A stretch of 64,000 bases of DNA from Immundisolibacterales bacterium (GCA_026712715.1 JAPOPW010000023.1:124001-188000); one strand, 5' to 3'; counted from the first letter of the stretch, positions 9,491 through 19,512 are shown. Numbers and translations are program-made. The notes: generated by a model from the sequence alone, not told the origin.

Positions 9491-11554
9491 TCAGGCCTCC
9501 GGTTCGAGTACGAGGTTGCCCCAGCCGTCCGTCCGGGCGGCGAAGCCGGGGGGGACGACGGTGGTGCAGTCGTCCTGGGCGATGATCGCGGGGCCGGCGA
9601 AGTGTCGGCCGGGGCGAAGGTCGCCCCGGTCGTGGAGCGCGGCCTCGCGCTCGGCGCCGTCGAGAAAGATGGTCGCCCCGCCCCTGGGCGCGGCGGCTTC
9701 GGGCACGACGGGCTGTTCCCGGAACACGGGCTTCGGCGCGCTGCCGCTCACCACGAGGCGCAGGTTCACGACCTGGACCGGGGCTTCGCGGTCGGCGTGG
9801 TCATAGACGCGCTCGTGGGTGGCGTGGAAGGCTTCCGCGAGGGCTCCGGACCGTCCGGCGGCAATGTCGGATCGGTCGATCACGGTCTCGATCTCGTAGG
9901 ACTGCCCGCGGTAGCGCATGTCGGCGGACCAGACGAGCCGTGCTTCACCGCCGAAACCCTGCTCGTCTCGGAGCCATTCGAGCGCGCGCGTTTCGAGCTC
10001 CCGCGCATGGGCATCCAGCACGCCAAGGCCCTTGGCATCGAGATCGACGAACGCGGTGCGGATGAAGTCGTTGCGGATGTCGGCGATCAGCCCTCCGTAG
10101 GCCGAGAGCACCCCCGGGGTGGGGGGCACGACGGTGCGCCGGATGCCGAGCTCGCGCGCGAGGAGACAGGCGGTCATCGGTCCGGCGCCGCCGAAGGCGA
10201 GGAGGGTGAATGTGCGCGGGTCCGCGCCATGGCGCGACAGGAGCTTGGACACTTCGAGGTACATCCCCGAGACGGCCACCCGGATGATGCTCTCGGCGGT
10301 CTCCGGAAGGGAAAGGCCGAGCGGCTCGGCGAGGGTGGCGACGGCGCGTTCGGCGGCGGGGCGATCGAGGGCGACGGCGCCGTAGCCGAGCTCGCCCGCG
10401 CCGAGCAGGTTCAGCACCGCGAAGGCGTCGGTGATGGTCGCGACGGTGCCGCCCTGGCCGTAGCAGGCCGGGCCCGGATTCGAGCCGGCGCTCTCCGGAC
10501 CCACCTTGAGGACGCCGAAGTCGTCGACCCGCGCGATCGAACCGCCCCCGGCGCCGATCGAGGTGACGGAGACCGTCGGGACGTGGATCGGAAACTCCCC
10601 GACCGTCTCGCCGGTGCCGAAGGCGGGCTTGCCGCCCTGGATCACGGCGACGTCCGCGGAGGTCCCGCCGACGTCGAAGCTGAGCACGTCGGCGGCGCCG
10701 ATCCGGCCCGCGATGTCCGCCGCCCCGATGACCCCGGAGGCGGTTCCCGAGAGCAGCATCGCGATGGGGTCGGTCTTCCCGAGCTCCGCGGCCATGATGC
10801 CGCCGTTCGACTTGGTGATCATCGGCTCGGCGGGCACTCCGGCGTCGCCGAGCGCGCCCTGGAGGGCGCCGATGTACTCCGCGACCCGTCGCTGCACGTA
10901 GCCGGCGACGGTTGCGGTCACCGTGCGCTCGTACTCCCGGATGACGGGCCAGACATCGGAAGACAGGGTGACGGCCATGGCGGGGGCCGCGGCGCGAATC
11001 GCGTCCCGCACCGCGCGCTCGTTCGCCGGGTTGGCATAGGCGTGCAGCAGCGCTACCACGATGGTGTCCGCACCGTCCGCCCGCGCCCGGGCGACCGCGG
11101 CGTGCACGTCCTGCGGCTTCACCGGCGTCTCGATTCCGCCGTCCTTGAGGGTCCGCTCGCCGATGCCGTAGACGCGCTCGCGGGGGGCGAGCGGCGCCGG
11201 GCGTCGCGAGAAGAGGTCGTAGGGGTCGGGCACCTTGAGTCGCGCGACCTCGAGGACGTCCTCGAAACCGCGGGTGGTGAAGAGCGCGAGCGCCGCCCCG
11301 CGGCGCTGGATCACCGTGTTCACCCCGACCGTGGTGCCGTGCGTGAAATAGTCGATCGAGCCGGGCCGCGCCCCGTGACGGCGTTCGAGCTCCGCGATTC
11401 CGTTCATCACTTCCGCGCCCGGTGTCGCGGGTGTCGAGAGGGTCTTGAGGGAGCGCATCTCCCCGGTCACTTCGTCGAAGACGCAAAAGTCGGTGAACGT
11501 GCCACCCACGTCGACCCCAATCCGGTGGCTCGCGTTCGATTCGTTCGTGTTCAC
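9491..11554 (-). CDS. hyuA: Hydantoinase A / oxoprolinase-family ATP-binding subunit (second copy)
   Basis: A 687-residue HyuA-family protein starting at a GTG. GGTFTD lies at residues 17-22, followed by HGTTVGVNTV, TKSNGG, DVGGTSADVAV and IGAGGGSIA in the expected order and spacing. The mark GTASGVIGA replaces the SGPAAG seen in the first copy, so the two copies are not recent duplicates. The ribosome site is weak (GAGAG about a dozen bases upstream). Leftward pair with hyuB at 7482. It probably hydrolyses or carboxylates a cyclic amide or ureide with ATP; the substrate is unknown. Confidence 0.88.
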   Translation of the reverse strand: MNTNESNASHRIGVDVGGTFTDFCVFDEVTGEMRSLKTLSTPATPGAEVMNGIAELERRHGARPGSIDYFTHGTTVGVNTVIQRRGAALALFTTRGFEDVLEVARLKVPDPYDLFSRRPAPLAPRERVYGIGERTLKDGGIETPVKPQDVHAAVARARADGADTIVVALLHAYANPANERAVRDAIRAAAPAMAVTLSSDVWPVIREYERTVTATVAGYVQRRVAEYIGALQGALGDAGVPAEPMITKSNGGIMAAELGKTDPIAMLLSGTASGVIGAADIAGRIGAADVLSFDVGGTSADVAVIQGGKPAFGTGETVGEFPIHVPTVSVTSIGAGGGSIARVDDFGVLKVGPESAGSNPGPACYGQGGTVATITDAFAVLNLLGAGELGYGAVALDRPAAERAVATLAEPLGLSLPETAESIIRVAVSGMYLEVSKLLSRHGADPRTFTLLAFGGAGPMTACLLARELGIRRTVVPPTPGVLSAYGGLIADIRNDFIRTAFVDLDAKGLGVLDAHARELETRALEWLRDEQGFGGEARLVWSADMRYRGQSYEIETVIDRSDIAAGRSGALAEAFHATHERVYDHADREAPVQVVNLRLVVSGSAPKPVFREQPVVPEAAAPRGGATIFLDGAEREAALHDRGDLRPGRHFAGPAIIAQDDCTTVVPPGFAARTDGWGNLVLEPEA

Positions 11555-11706
11555 TCGCGGGAGGCTCTCAGTTTCCGGTTCGAGGCCCGAAGTGTGCCTG
11601 AACTTCGTGGATATCGATCGATGCGAAGAATGTCCGGCCGCACCCGAAGACCGTCCGGGACCACCGCCGGGTCATCCGCGATGCCTCCGCTGCCGCGGAC
11701 CTCGGG

Positions 11707-13026
11707 TCACTTCTCGCCGGGCCCGGCGGCGGCGATTCGGCCGATCCGCCGACGCACGAAGAAGCGCAGGATCGGGTCCGGGGGCAGCAAGGCGGCTCTG
11801 GGAAGGGACAGCATCAGCCGCAGGAGCTCGCTGTCCACCCCGCAGATGTGCTCCGCGAGCAGCTTGCCGGCAATCGCCCCCTTCGTCATCGGCGCCGCAT
11901 CGGACGACATCACCGCCCAGATCCCGTCGCGCACCTCTCCGAAGACGGCGCCCTCGTTGCGGGTGAAGCCGAGGATCCCGCCCCAGGTGCCGGCGAGGGC
12001 CACCTCGCCGAGATCGGGCCAGCGGCGGGCGATGCTGCGGCGGTGGGTGCCGGCCACCTCGTCGATCAGCTCGGGCGCAAAGCGCTTGTCACGGGCATAG
12101 TGGAGGGAGTTGCGCATGAGGATGCGCCGGTCGAGGGTCAGCCGCACCGTGCTGCCGTTGGGGTTGGCGGGGAGCAGGCCGAACTCCCCTTCCGACCCGA
12201 GCTGGCCCATCTGGGCGTCGGACAGGGGCTCGGTGAGGCTTGCGAAGCTCGCGAGCGGAACGATCCGGTGCCTGAGGATCCCCATCTCCTCGGCGAAGAC
12301 GTGGTTGGCAAGCACGATCCGGCACGCCTCGATGGTGCCGTCGGGGCAGGCGATGCGGAACCCCCCGGTCGTCCCGATCTCGAGCACCGGGCTCTCCTCG
12401 TACAAGGTGACGTTCGCGGGCAGGGTGGCGGCGAGACCGCGCATCATGGCCGCGGGCTGGACGAGGGCGGAGCCGCCGGCGCGAACCCCCCGCCGGTAGA
12501 AGCGCGAGCCGGTCACCCCTTCGAGCTCGTCCCGGCCGAGCCCCTGCCACGGCACTTCAAGGGCATCGAAGCCGTCGGAGACGGCCTTCAAATCCGTTTC
12601 GGCGGCGTCCTCGGCGGCGACGTAGATGCGTCCCCAGTCGCTCCACTGGCATCGGATCTGGTGTTTCTGCACGAGATCGCGGAGATGGGCGGTTCCCGCC
12701 GCGAACAGCCGATCGTTCTTGCGCGCCGTTTCGAAATGCCGCATGCCGCCGTGGCTGTGATGGTCCAGCATGAAGCCCGCATTGCGCCCGGAGGTTCCGT
12801 AGCCGACCCGTGCCGCCTCGACGAGCGCGACGGTCTCGTCCGGGCGCAGCTCGCCGAGGCGCCGCGCCGCCGCGCAGCCGCAGGTCCCGGCCCCGATCAC
12901 CGCGAAGTCAACCCGTTTCCGGCCAGTGACCCGCCGCGCGGGCGGCGGCGGGGGCAACGTCTCGTACCAGCCGTTGCGCGGCCCGTCGTCCGGCAGCCTC
13001 CGGGCCTTGAACGTCCGTGCCGCCAT
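11707..13026 (-). CDS. FAD-dependent oxidoreductase of the D-amino-acid oxidase/DadA type
   Basis: A 439-residue flavoprotein. The FAD-binding motif GAGTCG (residues 45-50) is followed by TSGRNAGFML, the characteristic Gly-Arg-Asn-x-Gly turn of the DAO superfamily (sarcosine oxidase, DadA, PuuB-like gamma-glutamylputrescine oxidase). A Pro-rich N-terminal segment with W20-YETLPPPPP resembles the N-terminus of PuuB-type oxidases, so oxidation of a secondary or primary amine is likely. ATG 13026 is supported by GGAGA seven bases ahead. It follows the second hyuAB pair on the same strand with a 152-bp gap and could share a pathway with it. No signal peptide. Confidence 0.82.
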   Translation of the reverse strand: MAARTFKARRLPDDGPRNGWYETLPPPPPARRVTGRKRVDFAVIGAGTCGCAAARRLGELRPDETVALVEAARVGYGTSGRNAGFMLDHHSHGGMRHFETARKNDRLFAAGTAHLRDLVQKHQIRCQWSDWGRIYVAAEDAAETDLKAVSDGFDALEVPWQGLGRDELEGVTGSRFYRRGVRAGGSALVQPAAMMRGLAATLPANVTLYEESPVLEIGTTGGFRIACPDGTIEACRIVLANHVFAEEMGILRHRIVPLASFASLTEPLSDAQMGQLGSEGEFGLLPANPNGSTVRLTLDRRILMRNSLHYARDKRFAPELIDEVAGTHRRSIARRWPDLGEVALAGTWGGILGFTRNEGAVFGEVRDGIWAVMSSDAAPMTKGAIAGKLLAEHICGVDSELLRLMLSLPRAALLPPDPILRFFVRRRIGRIAAAGPGEK

Positions 13027-13125
13027 GCTGCGTTCTCCAAGGTCCCTTCGATTCGCCCAGCATGCCGGCCATCCGGCCCGGCCGCAACGCCGTTCGGCCC
13101 CCGGCAACGGGTCACCGGGCTCGGG

Positions 13126-13872
13126 CTAAGGGCCGCCCATGACGGCCAGGGTCTGGCCGGTGATCCAGCCGGCGTGGCCGGAGGCGAGGAAGAGCACCGC
13201 GCCCGCGATGTCGGCCGGGCGCCCGAGGCGGCGCATCGCGGTGCCTTCGATGAGGGCTCGCTGCCCGGCCTCGCCATAGCCCTCCCACTGGCGAACGTAG
13301 TCGGGCGACGTCGGCATGAAGCCGGGGGCGACGGTGTTGACCGTGATTCCGTGCGGCCCGAGCTCCGAGGCGAGCTGGCGCGCGAGCCCGATCTGGGCCG
13401 TCTTCGCGGTGCCGTAGCTGTGGATGCCGGTGCGCGAGACCCTGAGCCCCGCCCCCGAGGAGATGATCACGATGCGGCCCTCGCCCCGCGTCTTCATCCC
13501 CGGGGCGACCGCCCGGGCGAGGTGGAAGGCCCCGTCCACGTTGACGGCCTGGATCGCGCGCCAGTCCGTGTCGGAGGTCTCTTCGAGCGGCCGGGCGGTC
13601 TGCCCGAGCACGCCGCCCGCGACGTGGACCGCGATGTCGACGGATCCAATCCGCGCGACCAGGGTGTCGACGGCGGACGAGTCGGTGACGTCGAGCGAGT
13701 GGGTCCAAACGGGTGAAGGCGCCTCCGCGGCCACCTTGCGGAGCGCTCCCTCGTCGACGTCGGTGGCGTGAACCTCCGCCCCTTCCTCCGCGAAGGCGTG
13801 GACGATGGCCCGTCCGATTCCACGCGCGGCTCCGGTGACGAGGACGCGTTTCCCGGGGAACGAGATCTCCAT
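13126..13872 (-). CDS. Short-chain dehydrogenase/reductase (SDR)
   Basis: A 248-residue classical SDR. The nucleotide-binding TGAARGIG is at residues 13-20, Ser in IISSG near 138-139, and the catalytic Tyr153-x3-Lys157 is intact. The usual NNAG is replaced by HVAGG. Such enzymes interconvert alcohols and ketones with NAD(P). The frame is open far upstream, but the N-terminal SDR fold begins at the ATG at 13872, where no clear Shine-Dalgarno sequence is seen. Divergent from the SDR at 14047, leaving 174 bp between the two starts. Confidence 0.85.
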   Translation of the reverse strand: MEISFPGKRVLVTGAARGIGRAIVHAFAEEGAEVHATDVDEGALRKVAAEAPSPVWTHSLDVTDSSAVDTLVARIGSVDIAVHVAGGVLGQTARPLEETSDTDWRAIQAVNVDGAFHLARAVAPGMKTRGEGRIVIISSGAGLRVSRTGIHSYGTAKTAQIGLARQLASELGPHGITVNTVAPGFMPTSPDYVRQWEGYGEAGQRALIEGTAMRRLGRPADIAGAVLFLASGHAGWITGQTLAVMGGP

Positions 13873-14046
13873 CGCTACGCGAACTGCGCCGGGAGGCACG
13901 GCGGCGCGGAGCCCGGTCCGGCGCCTTTCACGGGTTCCTTCATGGGGGTTCGGCGGTACGAATCGATGGGTGGGCGAAGATTGACCTTGCGCCGATGCCT
14001 CGTCAAGATCGAGACGAATCCGGCCTGTTCGGGCGGGGAGGGGCGA

Positions 14047-14799
14047 GTGGACCGCAGGGTGGCGATCGTCACCGGAGGCGCGCGCGGCATTGGCCGCGGA
14101 TGCGCCCACGCGCTCGCCGAACGGGGGCTTGCCGTCGCCCTCGTCGACGTGCTGGCGGCGGAGATGGCGAACACGAAGGCCGAGATCGAGGCCCTCGGCG
14201 CACCCTGTCTGACCTTCGAGGCCGACGTCGCCGAGCACACGCGCGCGAAGGAGGTCGCGGCCGGGGTGCTCGCGGAATGGGGCCGGATCGACGTGCTCGT
14301 CAACAACGCCGGCCGGCCCATGCCGGTCGGGATCCTCGACATCTCGGAAGAGCAGTGGGACGCCACCATCGACGTCAACCTGAAGAGCTGCTTCAACTAT
14401 ATCCAGGCGGTGGCGCCCGCGATGCTCGCACGCGGGCACGGGCGGATCGTCTCGATGTCGTCGCTGAACGCCCACTCCGGGGGGGTCACCGCGGCGGTCT
14501 CCCGCTTCGCCTACGGCGCGGCCAAGGCCGGCATCATCGGGATGACGCGGGCGCTCGCGAAGGAGCTCGGGCCGCACATCGCCGTCAACTGCATCTGCCC
14601 CGGGCTCATCAAGACCGAGCTCACGTCCAAGAACCCCGTCATCGCGGAGCGCGAGCCGGAGCTGATCGAGGGCATCGCGCTCCGGCGCACGGGCTCGCCC
14701 CGCGACGTGGCGGAGCTGGTCGCGTTCCTCGCCACCGCGGAGCCGATGTTCATCACCGGCCAGGACATCACGATCGACGGCTTCCAATGGAACCGTTGA
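14047..14799 (+). CDS. Short-chain dehydrogenase/reductase (SDR)
   Basis: A 250-residue classical SDR with TGGARGIG (9-16), NNAG (86-89), catalytic Ser139 and Tyr156-x3-Lys160, and the C-terminal FITGQDITIDG typical of the family. GTG at 14047 is chosen because a GGGGAGGGG ribosome site lies just ahead and the Rossmann strand begins immediately; upstream in-frame sequence is not protein-like. It precedes the peptide ABC transporter by 85 bp on the same strand and may be in its operon. Substrate not inferable. Confidence 0.87.
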   Translation: MDRRVAIVTGGARGIGRGCAHALAERGLAVALVDVLAAEMANTKAEIEALGAPCLTFEADVAEHTRAKEVAAGVLAEWGRIDVLVNNAGRPMPVGILDISEEQWDATIDVNLKSCFNYIQAVAPAMLARGHGRIVSMSSLNAHSGGVTAAVSRFAYGAAKAGIIGMTRALAKELGPHIAVNCICPGLIKTELTSKNPVIAEREPELIEGIALRRTGSPRDVAELVAFLATAEPMFITGQDITIDGFQWNR

Positions 14800-14884
14800 G
14801 GCGCTCGCCCGGGGTCGGCTCGGGCTTCGGCGGCGGCGGGCGGACCCCGGCGCCGCATTGGGACCACAACCTGGAGACACGCAC

Positions 14885-16456
14885 ATGAGACTGTTCGACC
14901 ATTCACCCCGGCTGGTACGGCTCGCCGCTGCGGCGGTCCTTGCGGCCGGCGCCGCCGTGGCCGCGCCGGCCCAGGCGGGGGGCAAGTTCATCTTCGCCAA
15001 CTCGTCGGCCTACGACACCCTGGACCCGCACGCCATCTTCGACGTCGGCCGAGTCGCCTCGCGGATCAACCTCTACGACGGGCTGATGCGCTGGTTCGAC
15101 AACCCGCCCCACCTGGAGCCGTGGCTCGCCGAGAAGGTCGACATCTCCGATGACGGGCTGACCTACACGTTCACCCTGCGCGACGCGAAGTTCCACGACG
15201 GCTCGCCGGTCGAGGCCTCGGACGTCGCCTACTCCATCGACCGCATCCTCGAGATGAAGAAAGGGGCCTACTCGCTCTTCGAGGGCACCGTCGCGCCGGG
15301 ATCGACCAAGGCGCCGGACGCGAAGACGGTGGTCTTCACCTTGTCGAAACCGTCGGCGATCTTCCTCGCCACCGTGCCCGAGATCCACGTCGTCAACGAG
15401 GAGCTGGTCCGCGCGAACGAAGCCGACGGCGACCTCGGCACCGCGTGGCTCTCGAAGAACGATGCCGGCTCGGGCTCGTTCCGGCTCACGCGCTACGACC
15501 CGGCCATCGGCTGGCAGGCGACCCGCTTCGAGGATCACTTCTTCGGCTGGGACATGGTCGAGGATCCCCTCGACACGATCGAGTTCCGGACCGTCGTCGA
15601 GATCAACTCGCGGGTGCTCGGCCTGATGAACGGCGATTTCCACGGCACGGACGGCTATCTGCCGCAGGACCAGGTGAAGCGCCTCGCGGCGAGCGAGAAC
15701 GTCGTGGTCGACGAGCAGGAGTCCATGCGGATCTTCTACTCGATCATCCACAACGGTCGCCCGCCGATGAACGACGTGAACTTCCGCAAGGCGCTTTCCT
15801 ACTCCTTCGACTACGACGGGTTCATCGACAACATCCTGTCCGGCTCCGTCGCCCGCGATCCGGTCCCGCTGCCGAACAACATGTGGGGCGCGCCGGCGGA
15901 CGTCGAGGGCTACACCTACGACCTCGAGAAGGCGAAGGAGCACCTCGCCATGGTCAAGGAAGAGGTGCGCGAGATCACCCTCGGCGCGCTCGCCGGCTAC
16001 GGTCAGACCGAGCAGGCGGCGGCCCTCCTGCAGAACGGGCTCAACAAGATCGGCATCGAGTCGAAGATCGTCTCCGAGACCTGGCCGGTGGCGTCGGGCA
16101 AGATGCGCGACGAGGAGCAGATGTACGACCCCCTGTTCCTGTGGAAGTCGACCTACTACGCGGACCCGAACAACTGGCTGGGCGAGATGTACGCCTGCGA
16201 GCAGATCGGCGCCCGCAACAACTCGTGGTACTGCAACGAGGAGGTCGACGCCCTGCTGAGCGAGGCCCGGACCTCGACCGACCAGGCGTTGCGCAAGGCC
16301 AACTACGAGAAGGCCAACCGGCTGCTGATGGAGGATGCGGCCGGGATCTTCGTCTACAACACCAAGTGGTTCGGCCCGTTCAACAAGGACGTCAAGGGCG
16401 TGCGCTTCAGCCCGATCGGCAACGGCCAGGAGATGCGCTGGGTGTCCATGGACTAG
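14885..16456 (+). CDS. Peptide/nickel-type ABC transporter substrate-binding protein (SBP family 5)
   Basis: A 523-residue periplasmic binding protein. Residues 1-31 form a signal peptide ending AAPAQA. The mature part has the family-5 signature around DGLTYTFTLRDAKFHDGSPV, and the C-terminal lobe has the usual MYDPLF and YADPNNW segments. It captures oligopeptides, opines or related polar compounds for the permeases that follow. ATG 14885 has GGAG nearby. First gene of a complete SBP-permease-permease-ATPase-ATPase operon (14885-20516). The ligand cannot be assigned; the neighbouring HyuAB and amine oxidase genes suggest a nitrogenous compound. Confidence 0.9.
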   Translation: MRLFDHSPRLVRLAAAAVLAAGAAVAAPAQAGGKFIFANSSAYDTLDPHAIFDVGRVASRINLYDGLMRWFDNPPHLEPWLAEKVDISDDGLTYTFTLRDAKFHDGSPVEASDVAYSIDRILEMKKGAYSLFEGTVAPGSTKAPDAKTVVFTLSKPSAIFLATVPEIHVVNEELVRANEADGDLGTAWLSKNDAGSGSFRLTRYDPAIGWQATRFEDHFFGWDMVEDPLDTIEFRTVVEINSRVLGLMNGDFHGTDGYLPQDQVKRLAASENVVVDEQESMRIFYSIIHNGRPPMNDVNFRKALSYSFDYDGFIDNILSGSVARDPVPLPNNMWGAPADVEGYTYDLEKAKEHLAMVKEEVREITLGALAGYGQTEQAAALLQNGLNKIGIESKIVSETWPVASGKMRDEEQMYDPLFLWKSTYYADPNNWLGEMYACEQIGARNNSWYCNEEVDALLSEARTSTDQALRKANYEKANRLLMEDAAGIFVYNTKWFGPFNKDVKGVRFSPIGNGQEMRWVSMD

Positions 16457-16481
16457 CCCGGGAGACCCGAGAGACCTTCGT

Positions 16482-16503
16482 GGCCCGCCCCTTGCGGCGG
16501 GCC
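16482..16503 (+). terminator. Hairpin with short U tract between SBP and permease genes
   Basis: GGCCCGCC and GGCGGGCC form an 8-bp perfect stem with a 6-base loop, followed within a few bases by TTTT (16509-16512). Position right after the SBP stop suggests partial termination or 3'-end protection, so that the binding protein is made in excess over the membrane subunits. Confidence 0.6.
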
Positions 16504-16522
16504 GCGGACTTTTCGATCCCCG

Positions 16523-17527
16523 ATGCGCGCGCTCGTCCTCACCGTCAACCGCCTTGCGTGGTTCGTGCCGACGTTGCTCGGCCTGCTCGCGATCACGTTC
16601 ACCATCAGCCACCTCATTCCCGCCGATCCCATCGCGTTCATCGCGGGCGACAACGCCACCGCCGAGCAGATTGCCGCCCTCAAGGCGAAGTTCGGCGTCG
16701 ACAAGCCGATTCCGGTGCAGCTCTGGAATTACGTGCTCGGGGTTGCCCAGGGCGATTTCGGAGTCAGCCTCTACACCCAGCGCCCGATCGTCGACGACCT
16801 CGTCGGCCGGCTTCCGGCGACCCTCGAGCTGGCGTTCGTGTCGATCGTCGCGTCCGCGATCCTCGGCATTCCGCTCGGCGTCCTCGCCGCCGTCCGGCGC
16901 AACTCGTGGCTCGACCACGCGCTGCGGGTGTTCACGGTCTCCGGACTCGCCATCGCCGCGTTCTGGCTCGCGATCCTGTTCCAGCTCCTCTTCGCCATGC
17001 GCCTCGGGTGGACCCCGCTCCAGGGACGGGTGGACGGCTGGGGGCCGGACGTCATCACCGGCTTCTTCCTCATCGATTCGGCGGTCGCGGGCGACTGGGG
17101 GGTGTTCCGGGACGTGGTCGCGCACATGATCCTTCCCGCGGTGACGCTCGGCTTCCCGGCCATGGCGACCGTGATGCGCTTCACCCGGGCCGGGGTGCTG
17201 GACGCGATCAACTCGAACTACGTCGACTACCAGCTTGCCATGGGGGTTCCGCACCGGGTGGTGATCTGGCGCTACGTGCTCCGCAATGCCCTCATCGGCA
17301 CGGTCACCCAGCTCGGTCTCATCCTGGGCAACCTGATTGCCAACGCGGTGGTGGTCGAGGCGGTCTTCGACTGGCCGGGGCTCGGGCTCTACGCGGTCAA
17401 CTCGATCCTGCAGTCCGACTACAACGCCATCATGGGGTTCACCCTCGTCATCGGGGCCGTCTTCATCATCGCCAACCTGCTGGTGGACGTCACCCACGGT
17501 CTCATCGACCCGCGCGAGTCCCATTGA
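16523..17527 (+). CDS. Peptide ABC transporter permease (DppB/OppB type)
   Basis: A 334-residue inner-membrane permease with six predicted helices. The first helix is near residues 10-30, followed by the long periplasmic segment ending LPATLELA that is typical of DppB proteins. The cytoplasmic coupling region near NYVDYQLAMGVPHRVVIWRYVLRNAL corresponds to the EAA motif that contacts the ATPases. It pairs with the permease at 17613. Starts 67 bp after the SBP stop, beyond a hairpin. Confidence 0.9.
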   Translation: MRALVLTVNRLAWFVPTLLGLLAITFTISHLIPADPIAFIAGDNATAEQIAALKAKFGVDKPIPVQLWNYVLGVAQGDFGVSLYTQRPIVDDLVGRLPATLELAFVSIVASAILGIPLGVLAAVRRNSWLDHALRVFTVSGLAIAAFWLAILFQLLFAMRLGWTPLQGRVDGWGPDVITGFFLIDSAVAGDWGVFRDVVAHMILPAVTLGFPAMATVMRFTRAGVLDAINSNYVDYQLAMGVPHRVVIWRYVLRNALIGTVTQLGLILGNLIANAVVVEAVFDWPGLGLYAVNSILQSDYNAIMGFTLVIGAVFIIANLLVDVTHGLIDPRESH

Positions 17528-17612
17528 ACGAGGGTGTCCCACCGAGCCGGTCCATGAGCGAGCCTGGAGAAACGAGCGCGATGATCGGGCGGAATGGGCC
17601 GAGGCTCCGGTA

Positions 17613-18470
17613 GTGGCGACCTTCCGGTTCCTGCTGCGAAAGCTCGCCGCCGACCGAACGGCGGCCCTCGGGGCGCTCATCGTCGTGCTGCTCGTCGCGG
17701 TCGCGATCGCCGCGCCGGTGCTCTCCACCCACCCGGAGGACGTGACCGAGTTCCACCCCCCGGAACGCCTGCTCGGTCCTTCGGGGGACCACTACTTCGG
17801 CACCGATCGGATGGGCTCGGACGTCTACTCGCGGATCCTCTTCGGCGCGCGCATCACCATCTCGATCGCGGTCATCGCGATCGGGGTGAGCGTGCTCATC
17901 GGGGTGCCGGTCGGCCTCGTCGCGGGCTACTACCGCAACTGGGCGTCGGACGCCCTGATGCGGGTCTCGGACATCTTCCTCGCCGTGCCCCAGATCGTCC
18001 TCGCGATCGCCATCGCCCAGACCCTCGGGCCATCCATCGAGAACGTCATCCTGGCCCTCTCCGCGACGTACTGGCCGTTCTGGGCGCGGCTCGTCTACGC
18101 GGAGACGCGCTCCGCCCTCAACGAGACCTACGTCGAGGCGTCGATCGCGCTCGGAGCGTCGCCCTGGCGGGTGATGCTGCTGCACGTGCTGCCGAACATC
18201 TCGTCCTCGCTCATCGTGCGCACCACCATCGGCATGGGGGGCACCATCCTCACCGCGGCGGTGCTCGGCTTCCTCGGCCTCGGGCCGCCCGCCCCGAGCC
18301 CCGAATGGGGGCGCACGATCGCGGAGAGCCGCGAGTTCCTTCCCGAGGCGTGGTGGTACGCGACCGCGCCCGGACTCGCCATCTTCCTGGTGGTGATGGG
18401 CTTCAACCTGCTCGGGGACGGCCTGCGCGACATTCTCGACCCCCGCACCCGGCGCTCGACCGATGGGTGA
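17613..18470 (+). CDS. Peptide ABC transporter permease (DppC/OppC type)
   Basis: A 285-residue permease with the DppC signature HYFGTDRMGSDVYSRILFGAR and an EAA-like loop (YVEASIALGASPWRVMLLHVLPN). Six helices are predicted. I take GTG 17613, which has GAGG upstream and begins directly at the usual N-terminus; the frame is open upstream over the end of the previous gene but that part has no permease character. The Walker-type ATPases follow immediately, the first overlapping or abutting its stop. Confidence 0.87.
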   Translation: MATFRFLLRKLAADRTAALGALIVVLLVAVAIAAPVLSTHPEDVTEFHPPERLLGPSGDHYFGTDRMGSDVYSRILFGARITISIAVIAIGVSVLIGVPVGLVAGYYRNWASDALMRVSDIFLAVPQIVLAIAIAQTLGPSIENVILALSATYWPFWARLVYAETRSALNETYVEASIALGASPWRVMLLHVLPNISSSLIVRTTIGMGGTILTAAVLGFLGLGPPAPSPEWGRTIAESREFLPEAWWYATAPGLAIFLVVMGFNLLGDGLRDILDPRTRRSTDG

Positions 18471-18486
18471 GCCGGCGGGAGGGCGC

Positions 18487-19512
18487 ATGGACGGCCTCCT
18501 GGCGGTCACCGACCTCGAGGTCGGTTTCGCCACCGAGAGCGGGCTCGCGCGGGTGCTCGACCACGTCAACTTCCGGATCGGGCGGGGCGAGATCGTCGGC
18601 CTGGTGGGGGAGTCCGGCTGCGGCAAGACGACGCTCGCGCGCGCGATCCTCGGCGTGCTGCCCGCGAACTCGGCCCGGATCGGCTCGGGGGCGATCGACT
18701 TCGAGGGGCGGAACCTGCTGGACGAGGATACGGCCTCCCTCGCCGACGACGTGCGGGGCCGCCAGATCACCTTCGTTCCCCAGGACCCGTTCTCGTCGTT
18801 CAACCCGGTCTTCACCATCGGTGCCCAGATCGACGAGCTGATGAAGTGGAAGTCGCCGGCGGCGGAGCACGGAGGGGGCATGCGGCGCTATCCGAGGGCC
18901 CGCCGGCGGGCCGACCGCGAGCGGGTGCTCGAGCTGCTGCGCACGGTGCAGCTCCCCGATCCGGAGGCGATCCTGCGCAAGTACCCGCACGAGGTCTCCG
19001 GGGGACAGCGCCAGCGGCTCATGATCGCCCTCGCGCTCCTCCCCGAGCCGAAGCTCATCATCGCGGACGAGCCGACCACCGCCCTCGACGTCACCATCCA
19101 GGCGCAGATCCTCAAGCTCCTTCGCCGCCTCGCGACCGACCGCCGGGTGTCGGTGCTCTTCACCACCCACGACCTCGGCACGGCCTACGAGATCTGCGAC
19201 CGGATCACGGTGATGTACGCCGGGCAGGAGGTCGAGAGCGCTCCGTCCGACGAGTTCTTCGCCGCGCCGCGCCACGTCTACACGACGCGTCTGCTCCAGA
19301 GCCTGCCGAGCCGCGAGCACGGAATCAGCGGGATTCCGGGCCAGATTCCCGGGTTGGTCGAGCCGCCCTCGGGCTGCCGCTTCCATCCGCGTTGCGACTC
19401 CGCGTCCGCGATCTGCCGCGCCGGCCGTCCGGGAGTCACCGTCGTCGGGCCGGATCACCTGGTGCGCTGCTACCACCCCGTGGAGGGCGGTGCAGGGGAG
19501 GCGGCGGCGTGA
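18487..19512 (+). CDS. Peptide ABC transporter ATP-binding protein (DppD/OppD type)
   Basis: A 341-residue ATPase with Walker A GESGCGKTT (41-49), signature VSGGQRQRL, Walker B LIIADEPTTALD, and the C-terminal oligopeptide/dipeptide region with the Cys-rich CRFHPRCDSASAIC segment seen in this subfamily. ATG 18487 is preferred over ATG 18463 (which overlaps the previous stop) because a GGGAGGG ribosome site lies just before it. Works with DppF at 19509 to drive uptake. Confidence 0.9.
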   Translation: MDGLLAVTDLEVGFATESGLARVLDHVNFRIGRGEIVGLVGESGCGKTTLARAILGVLPANSARIGSGAIDFEGRNLLDEDTASLADDVRGRQITFVPQDPFSSFNPVFTIGAQIDELMKWKSPAAEHGGGMRRYPRARRRADRERVLELLRTVQLPDPEAILRKYPHEVSGGQRQRLMIALALLPEPKLIIADEPTTALDVTIQAQILKLLRRLATDRRVSVLFTTHDLGTAYEICDRITVMYAGQEVESAPSDEFFAAPRHVYTTRLLQSLPSREHGISGIPGQIPGLVEPPSGCRFHPRCDSASAICRAGRPGVTVVGPDHLVRCYHPVEGGAGEAAA